35,279 nt of DNA from MGNI01 sp964353875 (lineage in GTDB: Bacteria > Chloroflexota > Anaerolineae > Anaerolineales > E44-bin32), in NCBI GenBank assembly GCA_964353875.1, contig CAYGXU010000023.1, positions 1 through 35,279 on the forward strand, read 5' to 3'. Position 1 is the stretch's first letter, and each line of letters starts with the position of its first letter. This document shows positions 1 to 7,671 of this stretch, piece after piece. A program made the translations under genes and the position numbers. The notes under the pieces are model-generated. The model worked only from the letters and a program-made list of their open reading frames with translations. It was not told where the DNA came from and searched no databases.

Positions 1-179
1 TCATCAATCGCGTATTTCAGCCAAAAAGCGGTGCGGTTCCCTTGAGTAATGAGTTCCGAGATGCGAGTTGAGCGAACTCGTACGAGCGAAAATTCGGCAG
101 CCACAAAAAATCCATTCGCCAATACGAGCAGTACAACTGCAAGCAACCCTATTAAGTCAGATCCCAGTGTACCTTCCAT
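1..179 (-). CDS. CNNM/CorC (hemolysin-related) family membrane protein, N-terminal fragment
   Basis: The first 59 codons of a minus-strand gene run off the left edge of the window. The ATG is at 179-177. The visible peptide begins MEGTLGSDLIGLLAVVLLVL and continues with ANGFFVAAEFSLVRVRSTRI. A hydrophobic helix followed by NGFFVAAEFSLVRVR is the characteristic start of the DUF21 transmembrane domain of CNNM/CorC proteins, often annotated as hemolysin family proteins. In that family the membrane domain is followed by CBS and CorC_HlyC domains and is linked to Mg2+ or Co2+ transport; those parts lie outside the window. I see no strong ribosome binding site. The family call rests on the N-terminal motif only, and the precise substrate cannot be told. 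Confidence 0.8.
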   Translation of the reverse strand, partial: MEGTLGSDLIGLLAVVLLVLANGFFVAAEFSLVRVRSTRISELITQGNRTAFWLKYAID

Positions 180-246
180 CGTTTTTCTAATCGAGAAGAG
201 ATGTTGGCATAAGTAAGCAGACAGGATCTCGGTTCATCATGAGTAT

Positions 247-1086
247 TCATGCCGCAATCGACCGATAAATCACCGCGGCGCCATATCCGACCACAGATTG
301 ATCATCACCGGTGACATCGCCTGAATGGGCATAAGCAAGCACCTTCACTTGGTTTGCGCCTAAATCACGCGCAGCCCACAGGATCGAGGCAATGGCTCCG
401 CGGCCGCAGGCAAAACCAACTCCTTCCTCCTCGATAGTCATTACTCCTGTAGGATCGAATGCTTCGACTCGATCAAGCACTGCTCGATCGAATCGGTGTG
501 CAAGCGTTGCCGGGTAAAAATGCGATAAGTCCGAACTGGCCACCAGGAGAAAGGATGTTCCTCGAAGGGCATTGGCCAGTGCGTGCCCTAGCGTTTCGGC
601 AACTTCTTGGGTCTGTTTAAGGATCATGATTGGCAATAGTTTAAATGGCTGCAGAAGGACCCTTTGCAAGAAGGGGAGCTCAATTTCGAGGGAATGCTCA
701 GGGTCATTTCGAACTCGGCTGAGTTTTATTCGCCCTTCCAAGGCCGCTTCAAGACACCTTAAAAGTTCATGATCCACAGGTATTTGTCCCAAAGGCGTGA
801 GATAGCCTTCATGATCCGTGGTATAAAGGTCGCCTGGGAAGGGAGAGTGCAGGGGGGAAACCACAGCGACAACATCGGGCGTTTGACCCTCGAAGCAGCG
901 GAAGGCATGTGCAGCGATGTGTCCGGAGTAGCGATGCCCGGCATGTGGCGCAATGACTCCCATCATGTCACCACCCGGAAGGGCGATATCCGCATCTGCG
1001 AGTTGGCGATCAATCGATTGTTTTAATCGTTCTTCGTCGCCGGGGTACCACGTCCCGGCAATGGGAGAAGGTCGTAAGTCAGTCAT
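247..1086 (-). CDS. amrB: Memo-family protein (AmmeMemoRadiSam system protein B)
   Basis: A 279-residue protein of full family length. It has the Memo signature APHAGHRYSG near residue 46, SPLHSPF near 77, ASSDLSHFYP near 182 and ACGRG near 225. H48, H79, H188 and C226 fall at about the same places as the conserved His/His/His/Cys metal-site residues of human MEMO1. The fold is related to LigB-type extradiol dioxygenases. In bacteria and archaea Memo is often next to AMMECR1 and a radical SAM protein. Neither partner is visible here, so it is a stand-alone copy within this window. The biochemical role of the bacterial protein is not established. The start at 1086 is preceded by a GGAAATGAG ribosome binding site. 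Confidence 0.93.
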   Translation of the reverse strand: MTDLRPSPIAGTWYPGDEERLKQSIDRQLADADIALPGGDMMGVIAPHAGHRYSGHIAAHAFRCFEGQTPDVVAVVSPLHSPFPGDLYTTDHEGYLTPLGQIPVDHELLRCLEAALEGRIKLSRVRNDPEHSLEIELPFLQRVLLQPFKLLPIMILKQTQEVAETLGHALANALRGTSFLLVASSDLSHFYPATLAHRFDRAVLDRVEAFDPTGVMTIEEEGVGFACGRGAIASILWAARDLGANQVKVLAYAHSGDVTGDDQSVVGYGAAVIYRSIAA

Positions 1087-1375
1087 CTCATTTCCAAATT
1101 ACGGATATTATTGATTTTAGCATAGGACCCAATAAACGGATGGATGAATTTCGCCAAAAAGGTTAACAATCTCCCGCGATTGTCAGCATCTTTCTTCAAA
1201 ATCCACCCGGATGAATTTCTTCGTTAAAAGCAATGAAATCGGCTAAGACCGCTATGAGGACTACGGTGGCAATGTGTGTTGTTCACAAGTAAATGTTGAC
1301 GAGAAGAAAGACCTCCCAGCGGGAAGTTCATGTAATCCTCACGACAAGGATCAATAGTTTTTTTCGACCAACCGC

Positions 1376-1404
1376 TTGACAACCGAACAATTGTTCTGTA
1401 TGAT
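1376..1404 (+). promoter_or_regulatory. Near-consensus sigma70 promoter of the FtsK-like gene
   Basis: TTGACA at 1376-1381 is separated by exactly 17 bases from TATGAT at 1399-1404. This is a 6/6 and 5/6 match to the housekeeping consensus, 40 bases upstream of the ATG at 1445. It is overlapped by SOS-box palindromes, as expected for a strong promoter that is normally repressed. Confidence 0.85.
1384..1397 (+). promoter_or_regulatory. LexA (SOS) box 1
   Basis: CGAACAATTGTTCT contains the perfect dyad GAAC-N4-GTTC of the Bacillus/actinobacterial-type LexA operator. It lies inside the spacer between the -35 and -10 hexamers, where bound LexA would block RNA polymerase. Confidence 0.82.
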
Positions 1405-1411
1405 TGGCATA

Positions 1412-1425
1412 CGAACATATGTTCT
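1412..1425 (+). promoter_or_regulatory. LexA (SOS) box 2
   Basis: CGAACATATGTTCT is a second GAAC-N4-GTTC dyad, 28 bases centre-to-centre from the first. It covers the expected transcription start just downstream of the -10. Two boxes at one promoter suggest tight repression, possibly with cooperative binding. Confidence 0.82.
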
Positions 1426-1444
1426 GTTATTATCGAGGTGATCT

Positions 1445-2515
1445 ATGCGAGTCTCAGAATATCAACGAGCTTGGTTTAATCGGCGAGCGAAAATGATTGA
1501 GAAGGCGCTTTGCTCACTTCATCTTCCCGCTCGTGTTCAAGGAGGTCAAATTAGCGCATCTGGGATTCGCTATCACCTCACGCCCCTGACCGGTTTCCAG
1601 GCTCAACAGGTTTATGACATCGCCGATAAATTGGCGCAAGCTGTCGGGGCATACTATGTCCGCGTTGCGGAGGAGGGTAGAGGATTGACACTTGATCTCC
1701 CCTTGAACGATGAGCAGGATTTACTTCTTTTACAAGTCCTGAAAGATCATGGCAACCTTCTGCCTCTAACAGCCATTGTTGGACTCTCGACCAAGGGAAA
1801 TCCTTTCTGCCTTAATTTTTGCCAAGAGAACTCTTGGCATCTATTCGCGCATGGTTCTTCGGGGACAGGAAAATCCGAGCTCTTACGAACCGTGATCGTT
1901 TCCACCGCATTGAACAGCCGATTATCCCTGGTTCAGTTTTTAGGGATCGATCTGAGTGGCAGGGAATTGACGCTGATCGAGGGTCTGCCCCATGGGTTAG
2001 CGGATGTCGCCTGTGATCCTGTCTATGCACAGGAGATGATGCAATGGCTACTGGAGCTGATCGAGCGAAGAAATGTGAATCGGATCCGCAGTCCACACAT
2101 CATCCTGGCGATCGATGGCGTTGATCTGTTAGGGAAGTCAAACGAGAGGACTCATGACCTGCTTAAAAAGATTGCGCATTTAGGACTTAAAACAGGTGTT
2201 CATTTAGTCCTCACCAGCCGAGAGGCGCGTATTCGAGATGTATTAGGTTTAGGACGCAATACAGGATTCGTCATCGCAAAAGGGAACAGGGAAGAGGACA
2301 AGAAGGGAGAAGGGAAGCGGAAGCCAGGGGATTTTTCCTTCCTGAGGGGTCTCCAGCGGGTGCGGGTCCAAGTCGCCTGGATGCCGGTATTTGATTTGCA
2401 GGAAGCGATGAAGCTATTCCGATCCAGACAGCGCGAACAGGGTATTGGGCGAGGATCTGACATTTTTCATCCATGGGAGATCATCAACTCTCTTCATACA
2501 GATGCATCGGGGTAA
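1445..2515 (+). CDS. SOS-controlled soluble FtsK/SpoIIIE-type DNA translocase ATPase
   Basis: A 356-residue protein that resembles only the cytoplasmic alpha-beta motor of FtsK. Residues about 30-90 match the FtsK alpha domain (GIRYHLTPLTGF, IADKLAQAVGAYYVRV, LTLDLPLND). Residues 137-144 are a Walker A loop (GSSGTGKS), 218-227 a Walker B strand (HIILAIDGVD), and 251-260 (GVHLVLTSRE) matches the FtsK GIHLxLATQR segment. There are no transmembrane helices, no long linker and no C-terminal gamma (KOPS-reading) domain. A Lys/Glu-rich insert lies at about 281-294. GAGGTG at 1435-1440 is a good ribosome binding site. Two LexA boxes and a strong promoter precede it, so it is probably induced by DNA damage. 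The FtsK-motor assignment is firm. Whether it moves chromosomal, phage or plasmid DNA is unknown. Confidence 0.85.
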   Translation: MRVSEYQRAWFNRRAKMIEKALCSLHLPARVQGGQISASGIRYHLTPLTGFQAQQVYDIADKLAQAVGAYYVRVAEEGRGLTLDLPLNDEQDLLLLQVLKDHGNLLPLTAIVGLSTKGNPFCLNFCQENSWHLFAHGSSGTGKSELLRTVIVSTALNSRLSLVQFLGIDLSGRELTLIEGLPHGLADVACDPVYAQEMMQWLLELIERRNVNRIRSPHIILAIDGVDLLGKSNERTHDLLKKIAHLGLKTGVHLVLTSREARIRDVLGLGRNTGFVIAKGNREEDKKGEGKRKPGDFSFLRGLQRVRVQVAWMPVFDLQEAMKLFRSRQREQGIGRGSDIFHPWEIINSLHTDASG

Positions 2516-3056
2516 AGAAGGAATGGAATGTCGCATGTGAAGGTCAGACGCAGACGTCGACATTGATGACAATTGTAATGAGTTACTAAAGTTGTCATTC
2601 TATGACGGAGCAGAGTAGAAACGAAGAATCTCTACAATAAGGCCAAGAAAGCATCGATTCAGAGATTCTTCAACGCTTCGCATGCCAGAGTGTCCAAATA
2701 TTTGGCGAATATAAGATATTGAGGTGCAAAACATGAATTGAGCAGTTCAATGACCGAACCTGCACACGAAGATGAATTTTCGTGACAAGAAGTGAGTTAC
2801 CGATGTTTGAAGAGAGCATGGTTAGAAGGATTGTATCTGTAATGCAATTGAAAAACGGAAGATAATCTTGGGATCGAGAAAGGACAGAAGAGCGTACTGA
2901 ACTTAAAAAGATTAACTCTGTCCGTGGCACGAAATATGCCTCTATTGAGGAAAGAGACAATCACAGGGAATGAATATGGAACGGGAGCGATGTGCTCATC
3001 GGTCAAAAGCAACGATCAGGGATGAGCACCGCTGTTCATGAAGGCGGGAGGTCAAG
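2516..3056 (+). other. 541-base gene-poor stretch after the FtsK-like gene
   Basis: I find no convincing coding region on either strand; a 96-codon minus-strand open frame has no family features. Near its start is a nested inverted repeat: ATGACAA at 2566-2572 pairs with TTGTCAT at 2592-2598, and inside it GTAA (2575-2578) pairs with TTAC (2583-2586). It has no T-run, so it is at best a weak terminator or an RNA structure. The rest may be a decayed gene, but no readable remnant is visible. Confidence 0.4.
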
Positions 3057-3296
3057 ATGGATGTGGGAATGCTCTGGTTCGATTCGGATCACCAACGCGA
3101 TATGCGAACTCGAATAGAACGGGCCTCAACCTATTATCAATCAAAGTATGGTCGGAAACCCAATCTTTGTTTTATCCATCCAGCCACAGCATGTGACGGG
3201 ACACCAAGGGAGGTAAACGGGCTTCGAGTCCTGACCTGTACCACAGTGTTGCCGAATCACTTTTGGCTTGGAGTGGAAAAGGTTGAAGCCGGATAA
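3057..3296 (+). CDS. Small conserved-looking protein of unknown function
   Basis: A 79-residue protein beginning MDVGMLWFDSDHQRDMRTRI, with central YYQSKYGRKPNLCFIHPAT and an end rich in aromatic and hydrophobic residues (VLPNHFWLGVEKVEAG). There is no signal peptide or membrane helix. A strong GGGAGGT ribosome binding site at 3046-3052 supports a real gene. I do not recognise a named domain. The pattern of charged helix, then YGRxPxxCxxHP, then a short hydrophobic tail looks like a small folded domain and does not look like random sequence. It follows the SOS-controlled FtsK-like gene on the same strand, 541 bases away, so a shared function is possible but unproven. No LexA box is seen directly in front of it. 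Confidence 0.6.
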   Translation: MDVGMLWFDSDHQRDMRTRIERASTYYQSKYGRKPNLCFIHPATACDGTPREVNGLRVLTCTTVLPNHFWLGVEKVEAG

Positions 3297-3721
3297 AGCA
3301 AGTGAGAAATTTGCGCCAGGCATTTTATACAATATTATCTGCTATCAGATGATCCTCAGCGAATAACTAAATTGCCTATCGAAAATGAGACAAAATGGTT
3401 TTGAGATTAACCGAATCTATAGCTGGCCCTTCTTCCTTCTTGAAATCTATTTTGGCTTTCACAGTTCGGATGCATCTTCCATTTACTCCTAACTTTTAAT
3501 GAGACATGCAAACAGATCGCTCAAACGTTGGGGGGGGTGATTGAGGTAAATGACGAGCTAGGATACCACTTCACCTGCCCCATGGATTGAGTATCGATGC
3601 CGAGGTCATGAGAACCTTCTTAGCCAACAAACCTGCAAAATGAATGACTATCAAAATGAAGCGATCTAAATCATGGTTTCTAATACCCAGAGATGGAGAT
3701 GAAAGGAAATCAGGCATCATG
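3297..3721. other. Intergenic region, nothing recognised
   Basis: About 425 bases between the small plus-strand gene and the 3' end of holA. The genes converge here. I see no open frame with family features, no clear hairpin with a T-run and no RNA gene. Confidence 0.4.
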
Positions 3722-4711
3722 TCATCGTGCGAGTTGGGCGACGAGTTTTTCCAGAGCTACTTCCAGATCATCCTGTCCTGTTTTCGAGTCAATATCGTTC
3801 TTTAGGAGAAGACGGTATATGCATTCCAAGTCGTTCAGGCTGAAATTACGCGCTTGCGCGAGCAGTTTACTGAGGACGAAAGGATGCAGCTTTAGGACAT
3901 CCTTGGGATCCTGATGGGCATCGATTGCCTCTCGTGTTAGAAGAAGGAGACGAAATTGACGCGTTACCATAGAGAAAACATAAAGGGGGGATTCTTCCTC
4001 AAGCAAACCGTGTAACATGCGCAAAGCTTTCGATCCATCGCGATGGCCGATCGCGTCCACCATCGCAAAGATGTCGCTCTGGATGTGGAAAGGGGTCAAT
4101 CGTTCAACATCATCGACCTGGATCGGTCGCTCACGGTTGACATAGTCCAATAATTTTGATAATTCCTGCTGCGCCAGGCGTGGATCTTCCAAGACAAGTT
4201 CAGCGAGGAGATGGGCTGCTTGAGGTTCTATTTGACCGCCATACTCTCGGGTGCACTTTTGTAGCCATTCGATAAATGCCGTTCCTTGGGGAGCTTCAAG
4301 CCGTTGGATGTAAGAAGAAGGGAGTTGATCTTGCAGCCATTGGATCAACTCTGAAGCTCGGGATGGGAGACGACCCCTGGAGGATTTCAAATCAATCGGT
4401 TCTATGAGAAGTAAGGCTGTAGTAGGGGGGATATTATTCAGTACTTGGAAGAAACGTTCTCGTTGAGCGTCGCTGGACATCAAACGAGTGGGCTGTTCAG
4501 CGATCACCAAGCGTCGACGGGAAAGGAATGGCATCGAGATGCAATTCTGTTCAATTGTTGTCAGATCAAGTTTGTCAGGAGTGAAATGGCTGATGTTGAG
4601 TTCCGCACTTGCGGGATCACCCATTTTGGACCGAAGGCGATCGATGAATTCAGAAAAACCTAATTCATGATCCCCATAAAGCAGATAGACCGTTGGGATA
4701 TCTTCACTCAT
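3722..4711 (-). CDS. holA: DNA polymerase III subunit delta
   Basis: A 329-residue protein of normal family length. The N-terminus has the delta-family start TVYLLYGDHELGFSEFIDRL, a degenerate AAA+ fold without a functional Walker A loop. It continues with the typical ISMPFLSRRRLVIAEQPTRL segment, which follows the beta-clamp-opening region, and ends in the helical collar domain. Delta is the wrench of the clamp loader: it opens the beta sliding clamp so it can be placed on DNA. The ATG at 4711 is one base downstream of the stop of the DUF6391 gene, so the two are probably co-transcribed and translationally coupled. The delta-prime gene lies only about 900 bases away in divergent orientation. 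Confidence 0.93.
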   Translation of the reverse strand: MSEDIPTVYLLYGDHELGFSEFIDRLRSKMGDPASAELNISHFTPDKLDLTTIEQNCISMPFLSRRRLVIAEQPTRLMSSDAQRERFFQVLNNIPPTTALLLIEPIDLKSSRGRLPSRASELIQWLQDQLPSSYIQRLEAPQGTAFIEWLQKCTREYGGQIEPQAAHLLAELVLEDPRLAQQELSKLLDYVNRERPIQVDDVERLTPFHIQSDIFAMVDAIGHRDGSKALRMLHGLLEEESPLYVFSMVTRQFRLLLLTREAIDAHQDPKDVLKLHPFVLSKLLAQARNFSLNDLECIYRLLLKNDIDSKTGQDDLEVALEKLVAQLAR

Positions 4712-4712
4712 G

Positions 4713-5237
4713 TCAACTATTTGTATGGATGCGGTAGAGATTCTTTATTCCACTTTGAAGGGATTGAACAGCGACAATGCCAAGTGGTCCGGGCTCGCTC
4801 TTCGTTGTAACATATTGTTGTAATTGAGCACCGATTGGACGAGCCATGATGAGCCCCAAGATTGCGCCCAGAATCGCTAGAGGAAAACGCTGAATACGAT
4901 TTTTAGCAGATTGATTTTCCAGACCTTGAAGAGAAACGTAAACTCCCATTGCAGAGAGAATGCCTGCTGTGAGCAGGTTTGTACCACAATTTGGGTGCAC
5001 AGCTAGTTGATGTTCGCCAGCCCGCAATCGTTTCAACGCTAGCTGGACACCTTCTTCCACATCGCTCATTGGCAAATCTGTATAGAGAAAAAAACCGCGG
5101 CTATCAGATCGGGCGATAAGCGGAGTTTTCGGTCTTCGAGAGGTGAGAACATGAATGGTCGCATGTTCGAGGGCATGGTTACGACGGATACGTGAAATCA
5201 TTCCAATCAGAGATGAGAATCGATTCGTTTGACGCAT
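4713..5237 (-). CDS. DUF6391-type membrane protein
   Basis: A 174-residue protein from the ATG at 5237. The longer reading from 5294 is unlikely, because a consensus -10 box sits at 5270-5265 inside it and GAAAGG lies ahead of 5237. The N-terminal RRNHALEHATIHVLTSRRP motif is the hallmark of DUF6391. It is followed by a soluble segment, a conserved HPNCGTNLLTAG stretch entering one hydrophobic helix, and a second helix (FPLAILGAILGLIMARPIGA). The His-rich HALEHATIH motif may bind a metal, but the function is unknown. It is one base upstream of holA. This is likely co-transcription, and I see no sequence evidence for a joint role in replication. Confidence 0.8.
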   Translation of the reverse strand: MRQTNRFSSLIGMISRIRRNHALEHATIHVLTSRRPKTPLIARSDSRGFFLYTDLPMSDVEEGVQLALKRLRAGEHQLAVHPNCGTNLLTAGILSAMGVYVSLQGLENQSAKNRIQRFPLAILGAILGLIMARPIGAQLQQYVTTKSEPGPLGIVAVQSLQSGIKNLYRIHTNS

Positions 5238-5264
5238 GATGTGCCTTTCTATTGCTATGCAGAG

Positions 5265-5270
5265 ATTATA
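5265..5270 (-). promoter_or_regulatory. Consensus -10 box for the DUF6391-holA pair
   Basis: TATAAT read on the minus strand, 27 bases upstream of the ATG at 5237. No good -35 hexamer lies 16-18 bases further upstream, so the promoter call rests on the -10 and its position. Confidence 0.5.
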
Positions 5271-5578
5271 CATGAGAGCGCCTGTTGAGGGCATAAGTTA
5301 CCTTGAATGAATACGATCGAGCTAAAGAGCATCCCAGTAAGAGTGAAAGCCCTATCTGAGAAGTTGACTTTCCAGATCCGTACTTAGACAGTACCTCGCA
5401 ATCGATAATTGCATAGAAAGCGCGAAGCGTATGAAAAGGTTGACATTTATTTGAAAAATCCATTCCAATGTTGATGAGCAAAATGATGGCAGGAAAGGGA
5501 TTGTGCAACATCAAATGACATACACCCAGCAGAAAGGCGTAACTGTACATCTTGTAAAAGGCAAGATAAAATTCGGCT
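5271..5578. other. Divergent intergenic region between the DUF6391-holA pair and holB
   Basis: About 300 bases that should hold the holB promoter and the upstream part of the DUF6391 promoter. A 94-codon minus-strand open frame here overlaps the DUF6391 5' region and has no family features. No clear -35/-10 pair for holB was found. Confidence 0.35.
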
Positions 5579-6598
5579 ATGTCATGGGATATGATCGGCC
5601 ACGAATGGGCTAGCCAATTATTACAAAGCCATATCGCCAGGAACCAGGTTAAACATGCCTACCTGATTACAGGACCGGCCAATGTCGGGAAACGTACATT
5701 GGCAATACGCTTTGTACAAGCCCTTTACTGTCAAGGACCCCCTGAATCTGGTTGGTATTGTGGCCAATGTCGCCCATGCGACTTGGTTTCGAAAGGCATA
5801 CACCCCGACCTACATGTGGTTGAGGCTATGGAACATGACCGTGCTTTGAAGGTCGACCAGATACGTGAATTACAGAAGAAAATTTATTTGACCCCTTATG
5901 AAAGTGATAGGCGGGTTGCCCTATTGCTCAGATTTCATGAAGCCACAGAGCAGGCAGCCAATGCCCTTTTGAAAACTTTGGAAGAACCCCCGCCACATGT
6001 CTTATTGATCTTGACTGCCATTTCCGCCGAGACCTTGCTCCCCACTATTGTTTCACGTTGTGAGGCTATTCCTTTGAGATTGGTATCGCAACAACACTTA
6101 GAAGCTACGCTTATCAATCGGGCAGTCAGCGAACAAAAGGCGCAGTTACTGGCGGCTCTTTCTGGAGGTCGTCCGGGTTGGGCAATAAAGATGCTGGAGA
6201 GTTCCGATCAACTTGACCAAAGGGCAGGCTGGCTCAATGAGATGTACACGCTTCTATCGCAGAGTCGTTCGGATCGCTTCGCCTATGTTGAACTATGGGA
6301 AGGTGGATTACGGAGAAGATTCGATCAGCTCGACGATCGGCGGGATGAGTGCACGCAAGCATTAGAATGGTGGCTCAGCTATTGGAGAGACATCATGTTG
6401 ATCGCTCATCATGCGGATCATCAAATTCATAATGCTGATCGGCTCGATGAATTAAAAGAACTCGCTCAAAGACTAAGCCTCTCGAAGATCATTTCAACAG
6501 TGCAGGCCATTCAAAGCACGATGGATTCTATTACGGTCAACGCCAATATTCGTCTGGCTTTGGAGGCATTAATGCTTGAACTGCCCTACTTACGATGA
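5579..6598 (+). CDS. holB: DNA polymerase III subunit delta-prime
   Basis: A 339-residue AAA+ clamp-loader subunit. A P-loop (GPANVGKRT) follows the typical MIGHEWASQLLQSHIARNQVKHAYLITG start. A four-cysteine zinc module (YCQGPPESGWYCGQCRPC) and the box AANALLKTLEEPPPHVLLIL come next. An SRC arginine-finger motif lies in TIVSRCEAIPL. In the family delta-prime is the stator that positions the tau/gamma ATPases. The first ATG is at 5579, but the ATG at residue 5 (5591) matches the usual MIGHEWA start equally well, so the start is uncertain by four codons. The neighbouring holA group is divergent. Confidence 0.93.
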   Translation: MSWDMIGHEWASQLLQSHIARNQVKHAYLITGPANVGKRTLAIRFVQALYCQGPPESGWYCGQCRPCDLVSKGIHPDLHVVEAMEHDRALKVDQIRELQKKIYLTPYESDRRVALLLRFHEATEQAANALLKTLEEPPPHVLLILTAISAETLLPTIVSRCEAIPLRLVSQQHLEATLINRAVSEQKAQLLAALSGGRPGWAIKMLESSDQLDQRAGWLNEMYTLLSQSRSDRFAYVELWEGGLRRRFDQLDDRRDECTQALEWWLSYWRDIMLIAHHADHQIHNADRLDELKELAQRLSLSKIISTVQAIQSTMDSITVNANIRLALEALMLELPYLR

Positions 6599-6813
6599 TC
6601 TCTATTCATTCATAATCAATCAGAAGCCTCTGTCCTTTAGTAATCCACAAACGAGAAGTTCTTCTGGAACAAGGGTAAATAGTTTTTATTTTGCAGCTTT
6701 CAAAATGATAGCATTCGCTCTCGATCCGAAGTCCGGGTTGAGAGCCAAGAGGAAATGAGAGGTGGCATTGATGGTTGGATCAATGGTCATCTATGCTGTT
6801 TTGGCTCAACGGA

Positions 6814-7083
6814 TCAAGGATTTGGGCGCACCTCGATAGTGAGTCGAATAGCCGTGCGCTCTTTGCCTTCAATATCCACAGTGGTGAACTCGGGAATGCA
6901 GACCACATCAATGCCGTCTTCTAGGAGGTATCCGCGAGCGATAGCGACAGCTTTAATGGCTTGATTGACAGCACCAGCGCCAATGGCTTGGGCTTCTGCT
7001 CTTCGATGCTCGCGTACGACTCCAGCAATTGCTCCTGCAACGGCTGATGTACGCGAGGAGGCCGAGACTTTAATAATGTCCAT
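6814..7083 (-). CDS. spoVS: Stage V sporulation protein S (SpoVS/Alba-like)
   Basis: An 89-residue protein beginning MDIIKVSASSRTSAVAGAIA and ending TAIRLTIEVRPNP, a nearly full match to the SpoVS family. The open frame extends upstream to 7281, but AAAGGAGAA just ahead of the ATG at 7083 and a promoter at 7173-7145 fix the short start. SpoVS has an Alba-like fold and may bind nucleic acid. In Bacillus it affects sporulation, yet it is common in non-spore-forming Chloroflexota and Deinococcus-Thermus, so a general regulatory role is more likely here. It converges with holB and has no obvious operon partner. Confidence 0.93.
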   Translation of the reverse strand: MDIIKVSASSRTSAVAGAIAGVVREHRRAEAQAIGAGAVNQAIKAVAIARGYLLEDGIDVVCIPEFTTVDIEGKERTAIRLTIEVRPNP

Positions 7084-7144
7084 CGGGCATTCTCCTTTGG
7101 CAGTGGACAAACGGTCGCCCGATTGAGATTGCGGCCGTAAATCA

Positions 7145-7173
7145 ATTCTACTGGAATTACATGTGCGAATCAA
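7145..7173 (-). promoter_or_regulatory. Candidate sigma70 promoter of spoVS
   Basis: On the minus strand TTGATT (7173-7168) is 17 bases from TAGAAT (7150-7145): 4/6 and 5/6 matches to consensus. The start point would be near 7138, giving a leader of about 55 bases before the ATG at 7083. Confidence 0.5.
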
Positions 7174-7671
7174 GGAGTCATAGAGTCGTTCGTACCTCTC
7201 GAGGTTATTCATTCTTACCAAGCAATCGAAAAGTAAAGTAGGAATTAAATCCAGACATAGGAACGAATAAATATTTGCCAAGGTCTATTGACTTGCGAAA
7301 TAATCATTTGACCATCCTATCTATCCATCGACACGAAATAGAACAGACCTCTGCTTAAGCATTTGACCATGTTAAGGTTTCAGATTGTGATGATAAATTG
7401 AGAACTATCGATTCGAGAATTTTTGGACATGCGATGAAGCTGGTTTTGGAAGTCAAGGTGGGATTGATGGGGATTTCGAAATGATTACCCTCCTGTTAGC
7501 AATCAATATATCCATTTGTGATTTGCTCATCCTCTACTGGCAAAGAGGTTGATTGCTGGCTCCGAGAGTATCGACAGAGAATTATTATATGACCATGGAA
7601 GTCAATAGTGTATGAACCCTAATCAAAGCCGGTTTTGCATGAGGATCAAAGCGACGGCATGAAAATCATCT
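7174..7671. other. Intergenic region upstream of spoVS
   Basis: About 500 AT-rich bases between the spoVS promoter and the 3' end of the Dck-like kinase gene. No open frame with family features, no RNA gene and no strong hairpin. The phrase ATTTGACCAT occurs twice (near 7306 and 7362), about 56 bases apart, without further similarity. Confidence 0.35.

Noticed and set aside
1224..1418. A 64-codon minus-strand open frame
   Set aside because: It overlaps the promoter and both LexA boxes and has no family features.
2670..2960. A 96-codon minus-strand open frame between the FtsK-like gene and the small gene
   Set aside because: No ribosome binding site, odd composition and no recognisable motif; a second frame overlaps it on the same strand.
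5266..5550. A 94-codon minus-strand open frame upstream of DUF6391
   Set aside because: It contains the TATAAT box of the DUF6391-holA transcript and shows no family features.
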